The notes under the pieces: generated by a model
Seen by the model: only the letters and a program-made list of their open reading frames with translations
What the model was told of the DNA's origin: nothing
The model's database searches: none
Made by a program: the position numbers and the translations under genes
In this document: positions 23,265 through 35,400 of the stretch, piece after piece
How the letters are laid out: the number at the start of each line of letters is the position of its first letter
Position numbering within the stretch: the first letter of the stretch is position 1
NCBI RefSeq assembly: GCF_004210375.1
Contig: NW_027467782.1
Coordinates: 22,237,276-22,301,275 of the forward strand
From: Tachypleus tridentatus
Lineage: Eukaryota; Arthropoda; Merostomata; Xiphosura; Limulidae
Reading direction: 5' to 3'
Length of the DNA: 64,000 nucleotides

Positions 23265-23800
23265 CTCATAATGATGGACGTGCGAGAGTGTGGAGACGTC
23301 GAGGAGAGCGATTTTCCGTAATGGTTCTGTAATGGTCTAAGCAGGCATATGTTTGGATGGCCGCTCCGACTTACTCATACTCAACAGGGTGCTCTGAATG
23401 CACGACAATATAGAGACGAAATTCTGGAACCCATTGTGAGGCCTTTGCCGGTGCTGTCGGCGATGGGTTCATTTTCATGCAGGTTAACGCGCGAGCCCCC
23501 GTCGCCTAACTGTGCGCGCGTATGGACTTCCTTGATGAGGAAGACATATAGACTTTTGAGTGGTTCGCCAGATCTCCAGATTTAAATCCGATTGAACATT
23601 GTTGGGACATGTTGTCGAGGTGTGTTATTGAACGGCAGCACTCAGAATGTACAGGAACTCCGACAAGCCCTGCTAGACAAGTGGGCTCCCATACCCCAAG
23701 ATAACATTGATAGACTGATTTGAAGTGTGCCAAATCGGTGTCAAAAGTGTATCACAGCCCGTGGAAGTCACATTAGATATTGAATGTTTCAAACATTTCT
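23265..23800 (+). pseudogene. Tc1-like transposase remnant, a different lineage
   Basis: Fragments in order: VWRRRGERF, GALNARQYRDEILEPIVRP, FAGAVGDGFIFM, DLNPIEHCWDML, and a C-terminus with the TARGSHTRY-like end. Frames alternate and there are several stops. The part holding the first Asp is lost. It is clearly separate from the 13270/15001 family by sequence. No ends were found. Confidence 0.8.
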
Positions 23801-24094
23801 TGAATAAACGCATGTAAACTGTTTAAAGTATTGTATCGTATGGGATATCAGTTTTTGTGATACTAGTCATTTTTTTAATTTTATTTCTCCATGTTTTACA
23901 CTTCATCACACATTAAAAATGTATATAGATGAAACTGAAATAAGACAAAATATCTAAAAAATAAAAGTATTCTCACATTTGGAACACTGAGATAAATTAT
24001 ATAAGAAAACGTACTTGTTCTTTTAATTTTAGCAGTTTTTTATAGCCGTAAGGAATTTCAGCTTAAACAGCAATACAGAGGTTCCATCTGGTCA

Positions 24095-24440
24095 ATGAAG
24101 ATATACTTAGAATATTTCACTTCTGTATTTTGCAGTTTTATGAGCGTTTTTTTACCATTAACCTGTGGTAGATGGATCTTCACCAAACTCGGTATGGTGG
24201 TTCATTGGGTCCATGGGGGGAAACACATAGACCTTTTGGGGCTTACGGTTTTTATGAGCGTTTCTTTTACAACTACTTCGCCCCTTATTTACCGATCAAC
24301 ACTGAATTTGTCTACGAAGGTTTGTTGAGTCGATGTGAGGATACGTTCAAATTTTCGGTTTTACATTTTGTCTTTGGCAGTTTTTATGGGCGTTTTATAC
24401 AATTACATATAAGGGAAGCAACTTTTCAAGTCCTTGAATA
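24095..24440 (+). repeat. Unclassified stretch with overlapping open frames
   Basis: TTTTATGAGCG (or TTTTTATGGGCG) occurs at about 24138, 24250 and 24385, which hints at an old tandem repeat of about 115-135 bp. Between them lie CTTCACCAAACTCGGTATGG and GTTCATTGGGTCCATGGG. It is higher in GC than its surroundings. Frames of 77 and 89 codons overlap, and neither is recognised. It may be a fragment of a dispersed repeat. Confidence 0.35.
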
Positions 24441-25264
24441 ACCATGAATTTACATAACTTACGTCACTACTTTTTCACTTTTAACACGATAAATATGATA
24501 CGCATAAGAAAATACATAGGTAAATTCAGGATTTATAACGCAACAGTTTACCCTCTAGTAATAGAGCGCAGACAGCTCACAGTATAACTGTAGGCTCAAA
24601 ACAGATAAACATAACATAGAAGCAAAATGGAGTATTCAGATCCTAACTTTAAAGACTCAAGTCCCAGTTCTTTCAAAAATTACAAATTTTAAGTAAATGG
24701 CAATGGACATCTTCAGATCCAAAGTTTTAAGACTCGAGTCAGATGTTTTCCAAATTTACAAATTCCTCGTAAAGACGACAGTTTAATACAAACTCTTTAT
24801 TTCTCAGGGTCGTCGTTACGTCGTATTAACTCTATAAACCTTCTATCAATAATTACTTGTTTTCCATGCAATATCTCATGATTATCAAAAACCATAACAA
24901 TGGCTGAAAATATACTGCACGTAGTAAGTTGATACTACTGCTCTCTATAAATCATGTTCTTAATAATAATATCTGTATTTCAGTTTGAGTCGCCACAGCT
25001 GAAAGCAGAGGGTCAAACGGTATAAAATATCTATTCTTTAGGTCTGTATTTTTATTACTGTGTGATATGTATACTTTCATAGAGTTTAAAAACATCCTTT
25101 TAATTAAAAACTTTAAAACCAAAATACGTTTTACCTTTCTCACGTTTGTTCTTCAGACTGGATTTCTTAATGGAAAATTAAAACGACAGTTAGAAAATCG
25201 TTTGGGATTAGAAATTGCTTTAAGAATATCGTCAAAACAAAAAATATGATTCTTATATATAAAT

Positions 25265-25545
25265 CTTACATCCCTGTATGTACCAGTTTCTGTTAGTCAC
25301 ATCTTAGTTTGTACCAGTTTCAACTAATTACATCTTAGTTTGTACCAGTTTCAACTAGTTACATCCTATTTTGTAATTACTTCTGTTAGTTGCATCCAAC
25401 TTTTTATCTTTTTCTGCTAGTTACATCTTAGCTTGTACCTCTTTTTTCTAGTTGCATCCTAGTTTGTAACTATTTCTGTCAGTTACATTCTATTTTGTTG
25501 TTTTTTTCTGACAGCCTTATCCTAGTGTGTACATGTTTGTATCAA
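25265..25545. repeat. Degenerate 36-37 bp tandem repeat, about seven units
   Basis: Unit TAGTTACATCTTAGTTTGTA followed by CCAGTTTCAAC. Variants drift steadily along the array. Confidence 0.75.
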
Positions 25546-26587
25546 CCTCAACAAGATTCTAACCAAGTGTACATTTTTCAAACCAAATTGTAAGTTAATA
25601 TGATATTTGTCGGTGGTTTTTTATAATAGATTATGAATTGTTAAAGTTCAACGTTCAACACAATAAATTGCATGACAGATGAAGTAAAACTAGTGAGGTT
25701 GGTGTTTGAAACCAAAAGCAGTGTGTTATGATTTACTTTCATTTCTTTGACATCCACAGTACCAACATACGAGTATTATGTGATCTCATCCCTCTATGAC
25801 CTTTGATCTTGTCTTGAATATGATAACGTTTATTGTCACGATAAAACAGACTACACTAATTTAAATTTGCTTTACTGTTTCGGTTGTTATTTATGTTTTC
25901 TCTTACAGTAGGTAAGTTATGTCTAGCAATGTGTTAACTGGTTCTTCTTTTTTTGTATTTAGGAGTTGTGTACAGTTATCGAACAACATATCACACTGAG
26001 TTTTGACGTTAATGAGTTATTGGAGGTTCCTTTGTTTTCCACTTTTTACCAGAGCACTGTCACCCCTCTCTTCCCTAAACGGCAGTATGGGCTGATATGT
26101 GAACTCCATGTGACAACCATATTTTATCTTTTTTTTTTTAAGGAACCGTTCTTCAAATGACATCGATTTAACAGGTTTTGTTGTCTGGCTTAATAGTTTC
26201 ACTTCAAATAAAAACAAAACAAGCAAACAACCTAAAAGGTACCAATTTGATAATTTAATCAGGAGAATTACAAATAGATATTACAAAAATTGACCTGAAG
26301 TCATAACAAAATTTTATACTCTTAATACATCAAGTGATTTATTACGACTTTCTCAATCTATTCAAGTATACACATAATAAAATTTTGAAGGATAGAGTTA
26401 CCCTTGGAATTTTTTCATGCAGTCTTTCAAAATAACATTATTTAACATGATTAATTAGGCTTGAAGAAAATAAGATAATTCTACTTTATTTTCCAATTGA
26501 AATTTGAGATTTATATCTAGAAGTTAGACGTATATAATAAATAAATATATTGTGAGCTTAGAATCAAAATATTTTTAATTTTCGTTT
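25546..26587. other. Unassigned DNA
   Basis: AT-rich with no recognised gene. Frames of 64-69 codons on opposite strands near 26000 overlap each other and have no domain. Confidence 0.5.
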
Positions 26588-26853
26588 GTTTTGAAATTCG
26601 CACAAAGCTACTCGAGGGCTATCTGTGCTAGCCGTCCCTAATTTAGTAGTGTAAGACTAGAGGGAAGGCAGCTAGTCATCACCACCCACCGCCAACTCTT
26701 GGGCTACTCTTTTACCGACGAATAGTGGGATTGACCGTCACATTATAACGCCCCACGGCTGGGAGGGCGAGCATGTTTAGCGCGACTCGGATGCGAACCC
26801 GCGACCCTCAGATTCCGAGCGCAAGCCTTATCGCGCTCGGCCATGCCAGGCCT
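26588..26853 (-). mobile_element. SINE family 1, full length, minus strand
   Basis: From GTTTTGAAATTCGCACAAAG to GCTCGGCCATGCCAGGCC. It ends about 75 bp before the large satellite begins. Confidence 0.92.
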
Positions 26854-27159
26854 TTCATTTTCGAGAAAGGAACTTCAGAAATCGATCTCAAATTGAAGTT
26901 ACTTGCTCTATCAGAGAGTAAGACGTTTAGGGTCAGTAATATGATTATGTACTAAAAAAAAAGACCTACTGTTACAAATATGATCATATAATAGAGGTAG
27001 ATCTAGTTTTAGGAATATGATCATGAGCTAAAGGAAAATCCAGTGTTAGCAATACGATCATATACTACAGGAAGACCTAGTGCTAATAAATATGATCATG
27101 TACTAAAGTAAAATCTAGTGTTAGTAATATGATCATGAACTATGGATAGATCTTCTCAA

Positions 27160-27320
27160 TTATCATATTACTAACACTAGAGTAAGAACTAGTCAAGGTT
27201 CATATCACTAACACTAGAGTAAGAACTAGTCAAGGTTCATATCACTAACACTAGTTCTTACTTTAGTACATGATCATATGACTAACACCATGTGTTTCTT
27301 TCGTATATGATCATATTTTT
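27160..27320 (-). repeat. Satellite units in inverted orientation
   Basis: TATTACTAACACTAGAGTAA and AGAACTAGTCAAGGTTCATA, repeated, are the reverse complement of the array's unit. They switch back to plus orientation by about 27330. Confidence 0.88.
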
Positions 27321-27790
27321 AACATTAGTAACATTATTATGTACTAAAGGAGAATATAGTGTTAGTGATATCATCATCTACTGAAAGAACCTAGGGTTAG
27401 TAATATTATCACGTACTGAACATCTAGAGTTAATAATATGATCACGCACTAAAGTAAGACCTGGTGTTAGTAATATGATCATGTACCACAGGAAGATCTA
27501 GTATTAGTAATATGTTCATGTTATAAAGGAAGACCATGTGTTAGTAAAATGATTATGTACTAAAGTAAAATCTAGAGTTCGAAAAATGATCATGCAGTAA
27601 AGTAAGATCTTGTGTCAGTAATATGATCACACACTAGAGTAAGATCTAGTGATAGTAACACGATTACGTACTAAGGTAAGATCAAGTGTTAGAAATGTGA
27701 TCCTGAACTAAAGGAAGACCTAATGTTAGTACCGTGATCATGTACTAAAGGAAGATTTATGTTAGTAATATGATCTGTACTAATCGAAGA

Positions 27791-27856
27791 TATAGTGCTA
27801 GGAATATTATGATGTATTAAAGGAAACCTAATCTAAGTAATATTCCTAGCACTATA
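27791..27856. repeat. 19-bp perfect inverted repeat within the satellite
   Basis: TATAGTGCTAGGAATATTA at 27791 pairs with TAATATTCCTAGCACTATA at 27838. A short direct repeat (CTAATCTAAGTAATAT) flanks it. Confidence 0.88.
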
Positions 27857-30217
27857 CCTAATCTAAGTAATATGATCATTTAACAAAGTAAGATCTAGTG
27901 TTAAAAATACGATCATGTACTGAAGATCTAGTTTTAGTAATATGATCACGTTCTGAAGGAAGACCTGGTGTTAGTAATATGATCATGTACTAAAGGAAGA
28001 TCTTGTTTCAGTAATATGATCATTAACTAAGGATAGATCTAGTGATAGTAATATGATCATGTAATAAAGAAACGCCTAGTGTTATTCATATAATCATGTA
28101 CTAAACTAAGACCTAGTATTAGTAATGCGAGATTTTTGTCAGTAATATGATCATCTAGTAAAAAGTGTTCTTGTGTTAGTTTTGTAATCATGTACTAAAG
28201 GAAGATCTAGTGTTAGTAATATGATAATGAACTAAAGTAAGATCTAGAGTTAGTTATATGATCATGCACCAAAGTAAGTTCTAGTGTTAGTAATATCAAA
28301 ATATACTAAAGGATGATCTCGTGTTGGTAATATGATTATGTAGTAAATGAAGACCTGGGGTTAGTAATATAATGATGTAGTAAAGGAAGACCTTGTGTTA
28401 GTAATATAATCATGTACTAAACAAAGAACTAGAGTTAGTTATATTACCATGTATCAAAGTTAGTAATATCATCATGAACTAAAGATCTAGTCTTAGTAAT
28501 ATAATAATGTACTAAAGAGAAACCAATGTGATCATTGTGATTACATTGATCAATTATGATCATGTAATAAAGGAACACCTAGTGTTATTCATATGATGAT
28601 GTACAAAACTAAGACCTAGTATTAGTAACAAGATCATCTACCAACGCGAGATTTTTGTCAGTAATATGATCATCTAGTAAAGAGTGTTCTTGTGTTAGTT
28701 TTATGATCATGTACTAAAGTAAGATCTAGTGTTATTCAAATGATTATTTAGAAAAGTAAAATCTAGTGTTAGTAATATGATCATATACTAAAGGAAGATC
28801 TAATGTTTGTAATATGATCATGAATTAATATAAGATGCAGTGTTATTAATAAGATCACGTACTAATGAAAGACCTATTGTTACCAAGATGATCACGTACT
28901 AAAGGAAGTTCTAATGTTAATTACACGATCATTTACAAAATGAAGATGTATTGTTAGTAATATGATCATAAACTAACGTAAGATCTAGGGTTAATAATAT
29001 GACCATTGAGTGAGGACGACCTAGTGTTAGTAATATGATCACGTACTAGAGTATGATTTATTGTGATAAGTCACGTACCAAAGGAAGACCTAGTGTTAGT
29101 GATATGATCATGTGTTAAAGGATGATCTAGTGTTAGTGATATGATCATGTAGTATAGGAAGACCTAGAGTTAAAATATGATAATGTACTAAAGGAATATC
29201 CAATGTTAATAATAAAATCTTGTACTAAAGATCTAGTGCTAGCAACATCATAACGTACAAAAGGAACATCTGGTGTTAGTAATATGATCATGTACAAAAG
29301 AAACATCAAGTATTAGTAAAATGATCATGAAGTAAAGTAAGATCTAGTATTGGCAATATCATCATGAACTAAAGAAAGACCTTGTGTTTGTAATGTCATC
29401 ATGTAATAAAGGAAGACGTAATACGGTCATGTATTAAAGGAAGAACTAGAGTTAGTAATATCATCAAGTACTAAAGGAAGACCAGGTGTGAGTAATATGA
29501 TAATGTACTAGAATAAAATCTAGTGTTACTAATTTGATCATGAACAAAAGGAAGACCTATGGTTAATAAGGTGATCATGCACTAAAGTGAGACACATTGT
29601 TAGTAATATGATCATGACCTATTCTAAGATACAGATATAGTGTGAGTAATATGATCATGAATAAAGTAAGATCTAGTGTTAGTAGTGTGATCACGTATTG
29701 AAGATCTAGAGTTAAAAATATGATCATGTTCTCAAAAAAATATCAAATATTATGAATGTGATCATGTACTAGAGGAAGATTTAGAGTTAGTAAAATGATC
29801 ATGTGGGAAATTAAGACCGAGTGTTTGTAATATGATCATATATATATACCAAAGGACAATTGAGTATAATAATATGATCTTGTGATAAAGAAAGATCTAT
29901 TGTTAGTGATATGGTAATGTAGTGAAGGAAGACATAGTTTTAGTAATATGATCAGTAACTAAAGGTAGGTCTAGTGTTAGTAATATGATCATGTATTAAA
30001 ATACGACTTAGTGTTAGTTATATGATCAAATACTAAATTAAGATCTAGTGTTAGTAATTTGATCATGTAATTAAGTGAGATATACTATCAGAAAGGAAGA
30101 CCTGGTATTAGTAATATGTTCAAATACTAAAGAAAGATCTAGTTTTAGTCGTATGATGATGTACCAAAGAAACACCTAATGTTTGTAATATGATCATGAA
30201 TTAATGAACGACCTAGT

Positions 30218-30585
30218 GTTAAAATATGATCATGTACTAAATGAAGGTATACTGTTAGTTATATGATCATGTACTAAATGAAGCTATACTGTTAGTAATA
30301 TGATCATGTACTAAAGGAAGACCTAGTGTTAGTAATATAATCATGTAATAAAAGATGATCTAGTATTAGTAATATCATCATGAAGTAAAGGAAGACCTAG
30401 TGTTAAAATATGATCATGTACTAAATAAAGGTATACTGTTAGTAATATGATCATGTACTAAATGAAAGTATACTGTTAGAAATATGATCATGTACTAAAG
30501 GAAGACCTAGTGTTAGTAATATAATCATGTAGTAAAAGATGATCTAGTATTAGTAATATCATCATGTAGTAAAGGAAGACCTAGT
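30218..30585 (+). repeat. Two copies of a 184-bp, five-monomer higher-order unit in the satellite
   Basis: GTTAAAATATGATCATG, a four-base-shortened monomer, recurs at 30218, 30402 and 30586. The four monomers between carry the same private variants (GAAGGTATACTG, AAAAGATGATCTAG, ATCATCATG). Confidence 0.88.
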
Positions 30586-32230
30586 GTTAAAATATGATCA
30601 TGTACTAGAGAAATATCTAGTGTTACTAATATGGTCTTTTATTAAAATTCTAGTATTAGTTATATGATCACGTACAAAAGTAAGAAATGGTGTTAGTAAT
30701 ATAATCATGTGCTAAAGGAGGGCCTAGTATTAGTAATATGATGACGTACTAAAGGAAGATTAGGCGTGAGTAATATTATCATATAAAAGAGTATATTTAG
30801 TGTGAGTAATATGATGAAGTACTAAAGGAAAACCTACTGTTAGTCATATGATGATGTACTGAAGGAAGATCCAATGTTAGTGATATCATCATGAACTAAC
30901 GTAAAATCTAGTGTTAGTAACATGATCATGTACATAAGGAAAAATCTAGTGTTGGTAATATGATCACGTACTAAAGGAAGACCTAGTGTTAAAAATATGA
31001 TCATGTACTAAAGATTTAGTGTTAATAATATGGTCATGCAGTATAGGAAGATCTAGTGTCAATAATATGGTCACGTACTAAAAACCTATAGTTAGTAATA
31101 TGATCGTGTACTAAAGTAAAATCTGGTGCTAGAAATATGATCATGTACTACAATAAAATCTGGTGTAAGCATTATGATCATGTACTAAAGTAAGATTTAG
31201 TTCTAGTAATATGATCACGTACTAAAGATGTAAGTAAGAAATATTATCATGCACAAATGGAGGACCTAGTGTTAAAAATATGTACATGCACTAAATGAAA
31301 GCCTACTCTTAGTAATATGATCACGTAGTAAAAAAAAAAAATATTCTTTGTAATGTGACCATGTACTAAAGAAAGACCTAGTTTTAATAATGTGATGAAG
31401 TACTAAAGGAAGATTTGGTTTTAAAAATATGATCACCTACTGAACATCTAGTGTTAGTAATACGATCATGTAGTAAAGAAAGACCTAGTGTTAGTAACAT
31501 GATCATGTACTAAAGTAAGATCTAGTATGAGTAATATGATCATGTACTAACTAAGATCTAGTGTTAATAATATGATTATGTAGTAAAAGAAGACCTAGTG
31601 TTAGCAATATGATCATGCACTAAAGGAAGATCTAGTGTTCGCAATATAGTCAGGTACGAAAGATCTATTGTTAATAATACGGTCACGTGCTAAAGGAAGA
31701 TCTAGCGTTGGAAATATGACCACGCACTAAAGGAATACCTTGTGTTAGTGATACGATCATGTAGTAAAGGCAGATGTGGTGTTAGTAATATGATAAAGTA
31801 CTAAAGGAAGATCTAGTATTAGTAATGTGATGATGTACTAAAGAAAGACCAGGTGTGGGTAATATGATCATGTATTGAAGGATTCTCTAGTGTTAGTAAT
31901 ATAATTATGTAATAAAGGATGATCTAGTGTTAGTAATATGATGATGCACTAATGTAAGAACTAGTGAAGTGATACGATGGTGTACTAAAGGAAGCCTAGT
32001 GTTAAAATACAATTATGTACTAAAAGAAAATCTAGATTTAGTAATATAATCATGTACTGAAAGAAGACCTGGTGTTAGTAATATTGTCATTTTCTAAAGG
32101 AAGATCTAGTGTTAGTAATATAATCATGAATTAATGGAAGACTAATGTTAAAAATATTATCATATATCAAACAAAGATCAAGTGTTAGTAATAAGATCAC
32201 GTACTAAAGAAGGATCTAGTCACTAGATCA

Positions 32231-32364
32231 ATTATACGTTGACAATCCAAGAAATACTTCACATTTAAATGTTAAAAAGTCTATGAATCTAGTGTTAGTA
32301 ATATGATCACATAGACTTTTTAACATTTAAATGTGAAGTATTTCTTGGATTGTCAACGTATAAT
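32231..32364. repeat. Perfect 55-bp inverted repeat at the satellite edge, 3' of the SLC6 stop
   Basis: Arms 32231-32285 and 32310-32364 match with no difference I can find. The 24-base loop is a piece of the satellite unit (TAGTGTTAGTAATATGATCA at its end). The right arm is contiguous with unique sequence leading to the terminal exon. On transcription of the minus-strand gene this would lie in or just past the 3' untranslated region. Confidence 0.95.
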
Positions 32365-32431
32365 TTCCAATGTTTGACAGTTGATTCATTTGAGTTTTGG
32401 GAAGCTCGAAATCTTCACCAAGTGCCTTTTT

Positions 32432-32479
32432 TTATTTCTTGGAAGGTCGAAGTGTAGGAGTTATGCCAGCAATCAGCCG
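32432..32479 (-). CDS. Right SLC6 copy, terminal exon M with stop
   Basis: 48 bp: acceptor CATTTCAG, then [15 protein letters not shown] and TAA. It corresponds to the RI.....PS..RP stretch after TM12 in GAT1, but the tail is much shorter than in mammals and shows no PDZ-type end. It sits in an island between two blocks of the 37-bp satellite. I see no convincing polyadenylation signal before the satellite begins. Confidence 0.88.
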   Translation of the reverse strand, partial: RLIAGITPTLRPSKK

Positions 32480-35400
32480 CTGAAATGAAAAAAACAACTA
32501 ATTCAATAGTTGAGGTATAACTTCCTAATCTGAATATTAACCTCATTTATCATCATAAATATTATACCTGGAAATATTAACATAAATGATATTTATACGT
32601 AAAGAAACTGGTGTATCTTAGTAATATTTTATTTGTCAACTTTGAGACTGTCTCTATAGTCAATATAAGTGTTGAAAATCTACTACAATATGATCATATA
32701 CTAAAGGAGGATCTAGTGTTAGTAATATGATTATGTACTGAAGGAAAACATGATAATAAGTTTCAGTATAAATAATTTATCAATAATATTTAAAATTTTA
32801 CTTTTGATAAAGACGAAAAGCAACTCACGTCCTTAAGAGAACCTGGTGTTACCAGCATAAAATGAAAAGCATATAACGGAATCCATAACATTGAAGCCAG
32901 GGCTATCCCCCAGCCTAAGACTTCTCCCCACCAAGGATAAACGTAAGTCTCTGCATACACCAAAGGCTTGTATCTCATAACTGAAAACAGGAATATTCCC
33001 TAAAGGAAATATGTATTTAGAATTAGAAAAAAAACATTCTCTGGTTCTCTGAATGAAACTGAAATAAAATTGAACATAATTTGTGTATATATATATATAT
33101 ATATTAGCTACTAAAGATAAGGTATTTATTTATATGATTTTGATACTGTGAGAAACGTAACTGAGTTAACATAATGCCAGTTTTATCGAGTAAGTGAGAA
33201 AAATGATCTGTTATCACAATTAACATATAGTATTCTCACTTGCTGAATGTTCAAGGTTCATTTCGTTACTTACAGTGAACAAATGTACAAATCCAGGTCC
33301 TCCATTATCCATAAATACTTTTATAACTCCACCATAGGTGAGGGTCAATACAGTTTACCGTAACTGAGATATGGCGTGGCTGTTTATGTCAATGTCAGTG
33401 GCCGAAATAAATAATACTATTATGCAATCTGTTGTGCTGAAATACAACTAGTTCTCAATATCAGAGGTGGCGATTGAGGCTCATGAAATATTTCGCCATC
33501 TATTGAATGACACCTCAAACAAAAATCAATAAAAAATTCACACTTCGGGTTTGGTTTGTTTTGAGTTTCGTGCAAAGCTACATGAGGTGTATATGCGCTA
33601 GCCGTCCATAATTTAGCAGTGTAAGACTACAGGGAAGGCAGCTAGTCATCATCACCCTCCTCCAACTCGTGAGCTTCTCTTTTACGAACGAATAATGGAA
33701 TTGACCGTTACATTATAACGTCCCCACGACTGAAAGGACGAACATATTTGGTGTGACGGGAATTCGAACCCACGACCCTCAGATTACGAGTCGATTGTCT
33801 TAACCACCTGACCGTATCGGTCCTACATTTTGTGTATTCAAGATTTAAACAATTATAAAAATAATTGTGGTATGTGTAGCCATCATTTCTTTATCACATA
33901 ATTATAAATAAAAGTACTGTGCGCTCAACATGAACAGGACTTTCAGTATGTCAAGATCCTGATTATATACTTATTGATAAATGTTTTAAATGTAATACTA
34001 AAATTGCGGTTGTTAAAACTAAATTTAATTTTCAATGAACGGTGCCATCTTTAACACATAAAACATTAATGTTTATATCAGAATTGTGCCTTTTCAACCC
34101 TGAAAGGTGCCACAAACAAACTCCGATATCAGAGTTGAATTCAACAATCATAGAAATCTATCCTTAAATTTTCATTATTCCAGTTGGATTTTCAGTCGAA
34201 TTTCGTCCTCTTCTTCTTGGAAAGGAGTCTGTGGCATTTAGGTGAGGACGTTTCTGGGACCAAACCCGAACTCACCATTAACGTACCAATAATCGCGTGC
34301 TGATATAATCCACTAATTCCAATGTTATACTGTTATTGGTAATATAGGGGGTATCAAACTTACCAAACAAATGGCTGGAGAGACAAAAACCCAGGTAGCG
34401 AGGAAGTACCAGTTAGGCCGATATCCTGTCATCTCTTCAATGTTGCTAGACAACCTTTTTACACCTGCAATAATTTATTGTTATTAATATTTTAACAAAT
34501 TTATTGTTTTACTGGTTGTTACCTTCACGTAAAAAAACCACTTGACATAAAACTTGAATTAAATCAAATCTACAAATTAAAAGTGTATTTGTTAATTAAT
34601 AGTTCAAAGTTTATAATGAAAACAACTGAAAATCCCACAAAAGATTAAAAACAAAAAAAGACCCTGGTGGTTAGGGCGCTCGACTCGTAAACTGAGGGTC
34701 GTGGATCCGAATCTCCGTTAAACGAAACATGCTCGCCCTTTAAGCCATGAAGGCATTATAAAGTGATGATTAATCCCACCATTCGTTGGTAAAAGAGTAT
34801 CCCAAGAGTTGACGGCGAGTGGTGACACCTAGCTGCCTTCTCTCTAATCTTATACTACTATATTAGTGATGCTAGCGCAGACAGTCCTTATGTAACCTTC
34901 GCAAATTTAAACAAAACAAAAGGTAAGAAGATAATTTAAAGGATGAATAGCGAATCTGATCCTTTGTGGTGATAAAGTTAAAAAAAACTAGAAAAAGTGA
35001 AGCGAAGAAAAAATTAAGTTGTTAAAAACTATTGGCTTTTGAGTACAATAATACAAGGATTAAATGTAACGAATAATTAACTATCATCTCTGAAGTGAAA
35101 CTTGAGTAAGACACAATCTTCTACGGTTAACTTGAGAATAATATATCATCATCTTTAGGAGAGCTTGCACATGGTACAACAGCACATTCTAGAGTTAATT
35201 TCAGAATAATATATCATCATCTTGGATATAGCACATCAGCACATTCTAGGGTTAACTTGAGAATAATACAACAACATATTTTAAGGGTAACTTGCATATA
35301 GTACAACAGCATGTTCTAGGGTTAACCTGCATATAATAAGATACCACCCTTCAAGATTAACTTGTTTATTGTACAACAGCTCCTCCTAAGATTAACATAC

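Larger units (their letters stand above)
26930..32309 (+). repeat. 37-bp satellite array, about 5.4 kb (roughly 140-145 units by length)
   Basis: The monomer has TAGTAATATGATCATGTACT, then AAAGGAAGATCTAGTGT. The central TGATCA is the best conserved part and sits in an imperfect dyad running from TAGTA to TACTA. Units are mostly plus-oriented and differ by several bases. Internal structure: inverted units at 27160-27320, a 19-bp inverted repeat at 27791-27856, and a five-unit (184-bp) higher-order repeat at 30218-30585. The array ends at a hairpin 68 bp past the SLC6 stop codon. No coding frame runs through it. Confidence 0.95.

Noticed and set aside
24540-24600. Possible SINE family 2 fragment
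   Set aside because: Only GCGCAGACAGCTCACAGT loosely matches the family tail; too short and too diverged to support.
26930-32309. CRISPR-like array (short repeats of about 37 bp)
   Set aside because: There are no unique spacers; the whole 37 bp is repeated head to tail with drift, and the host is an animal. It is a satellite.
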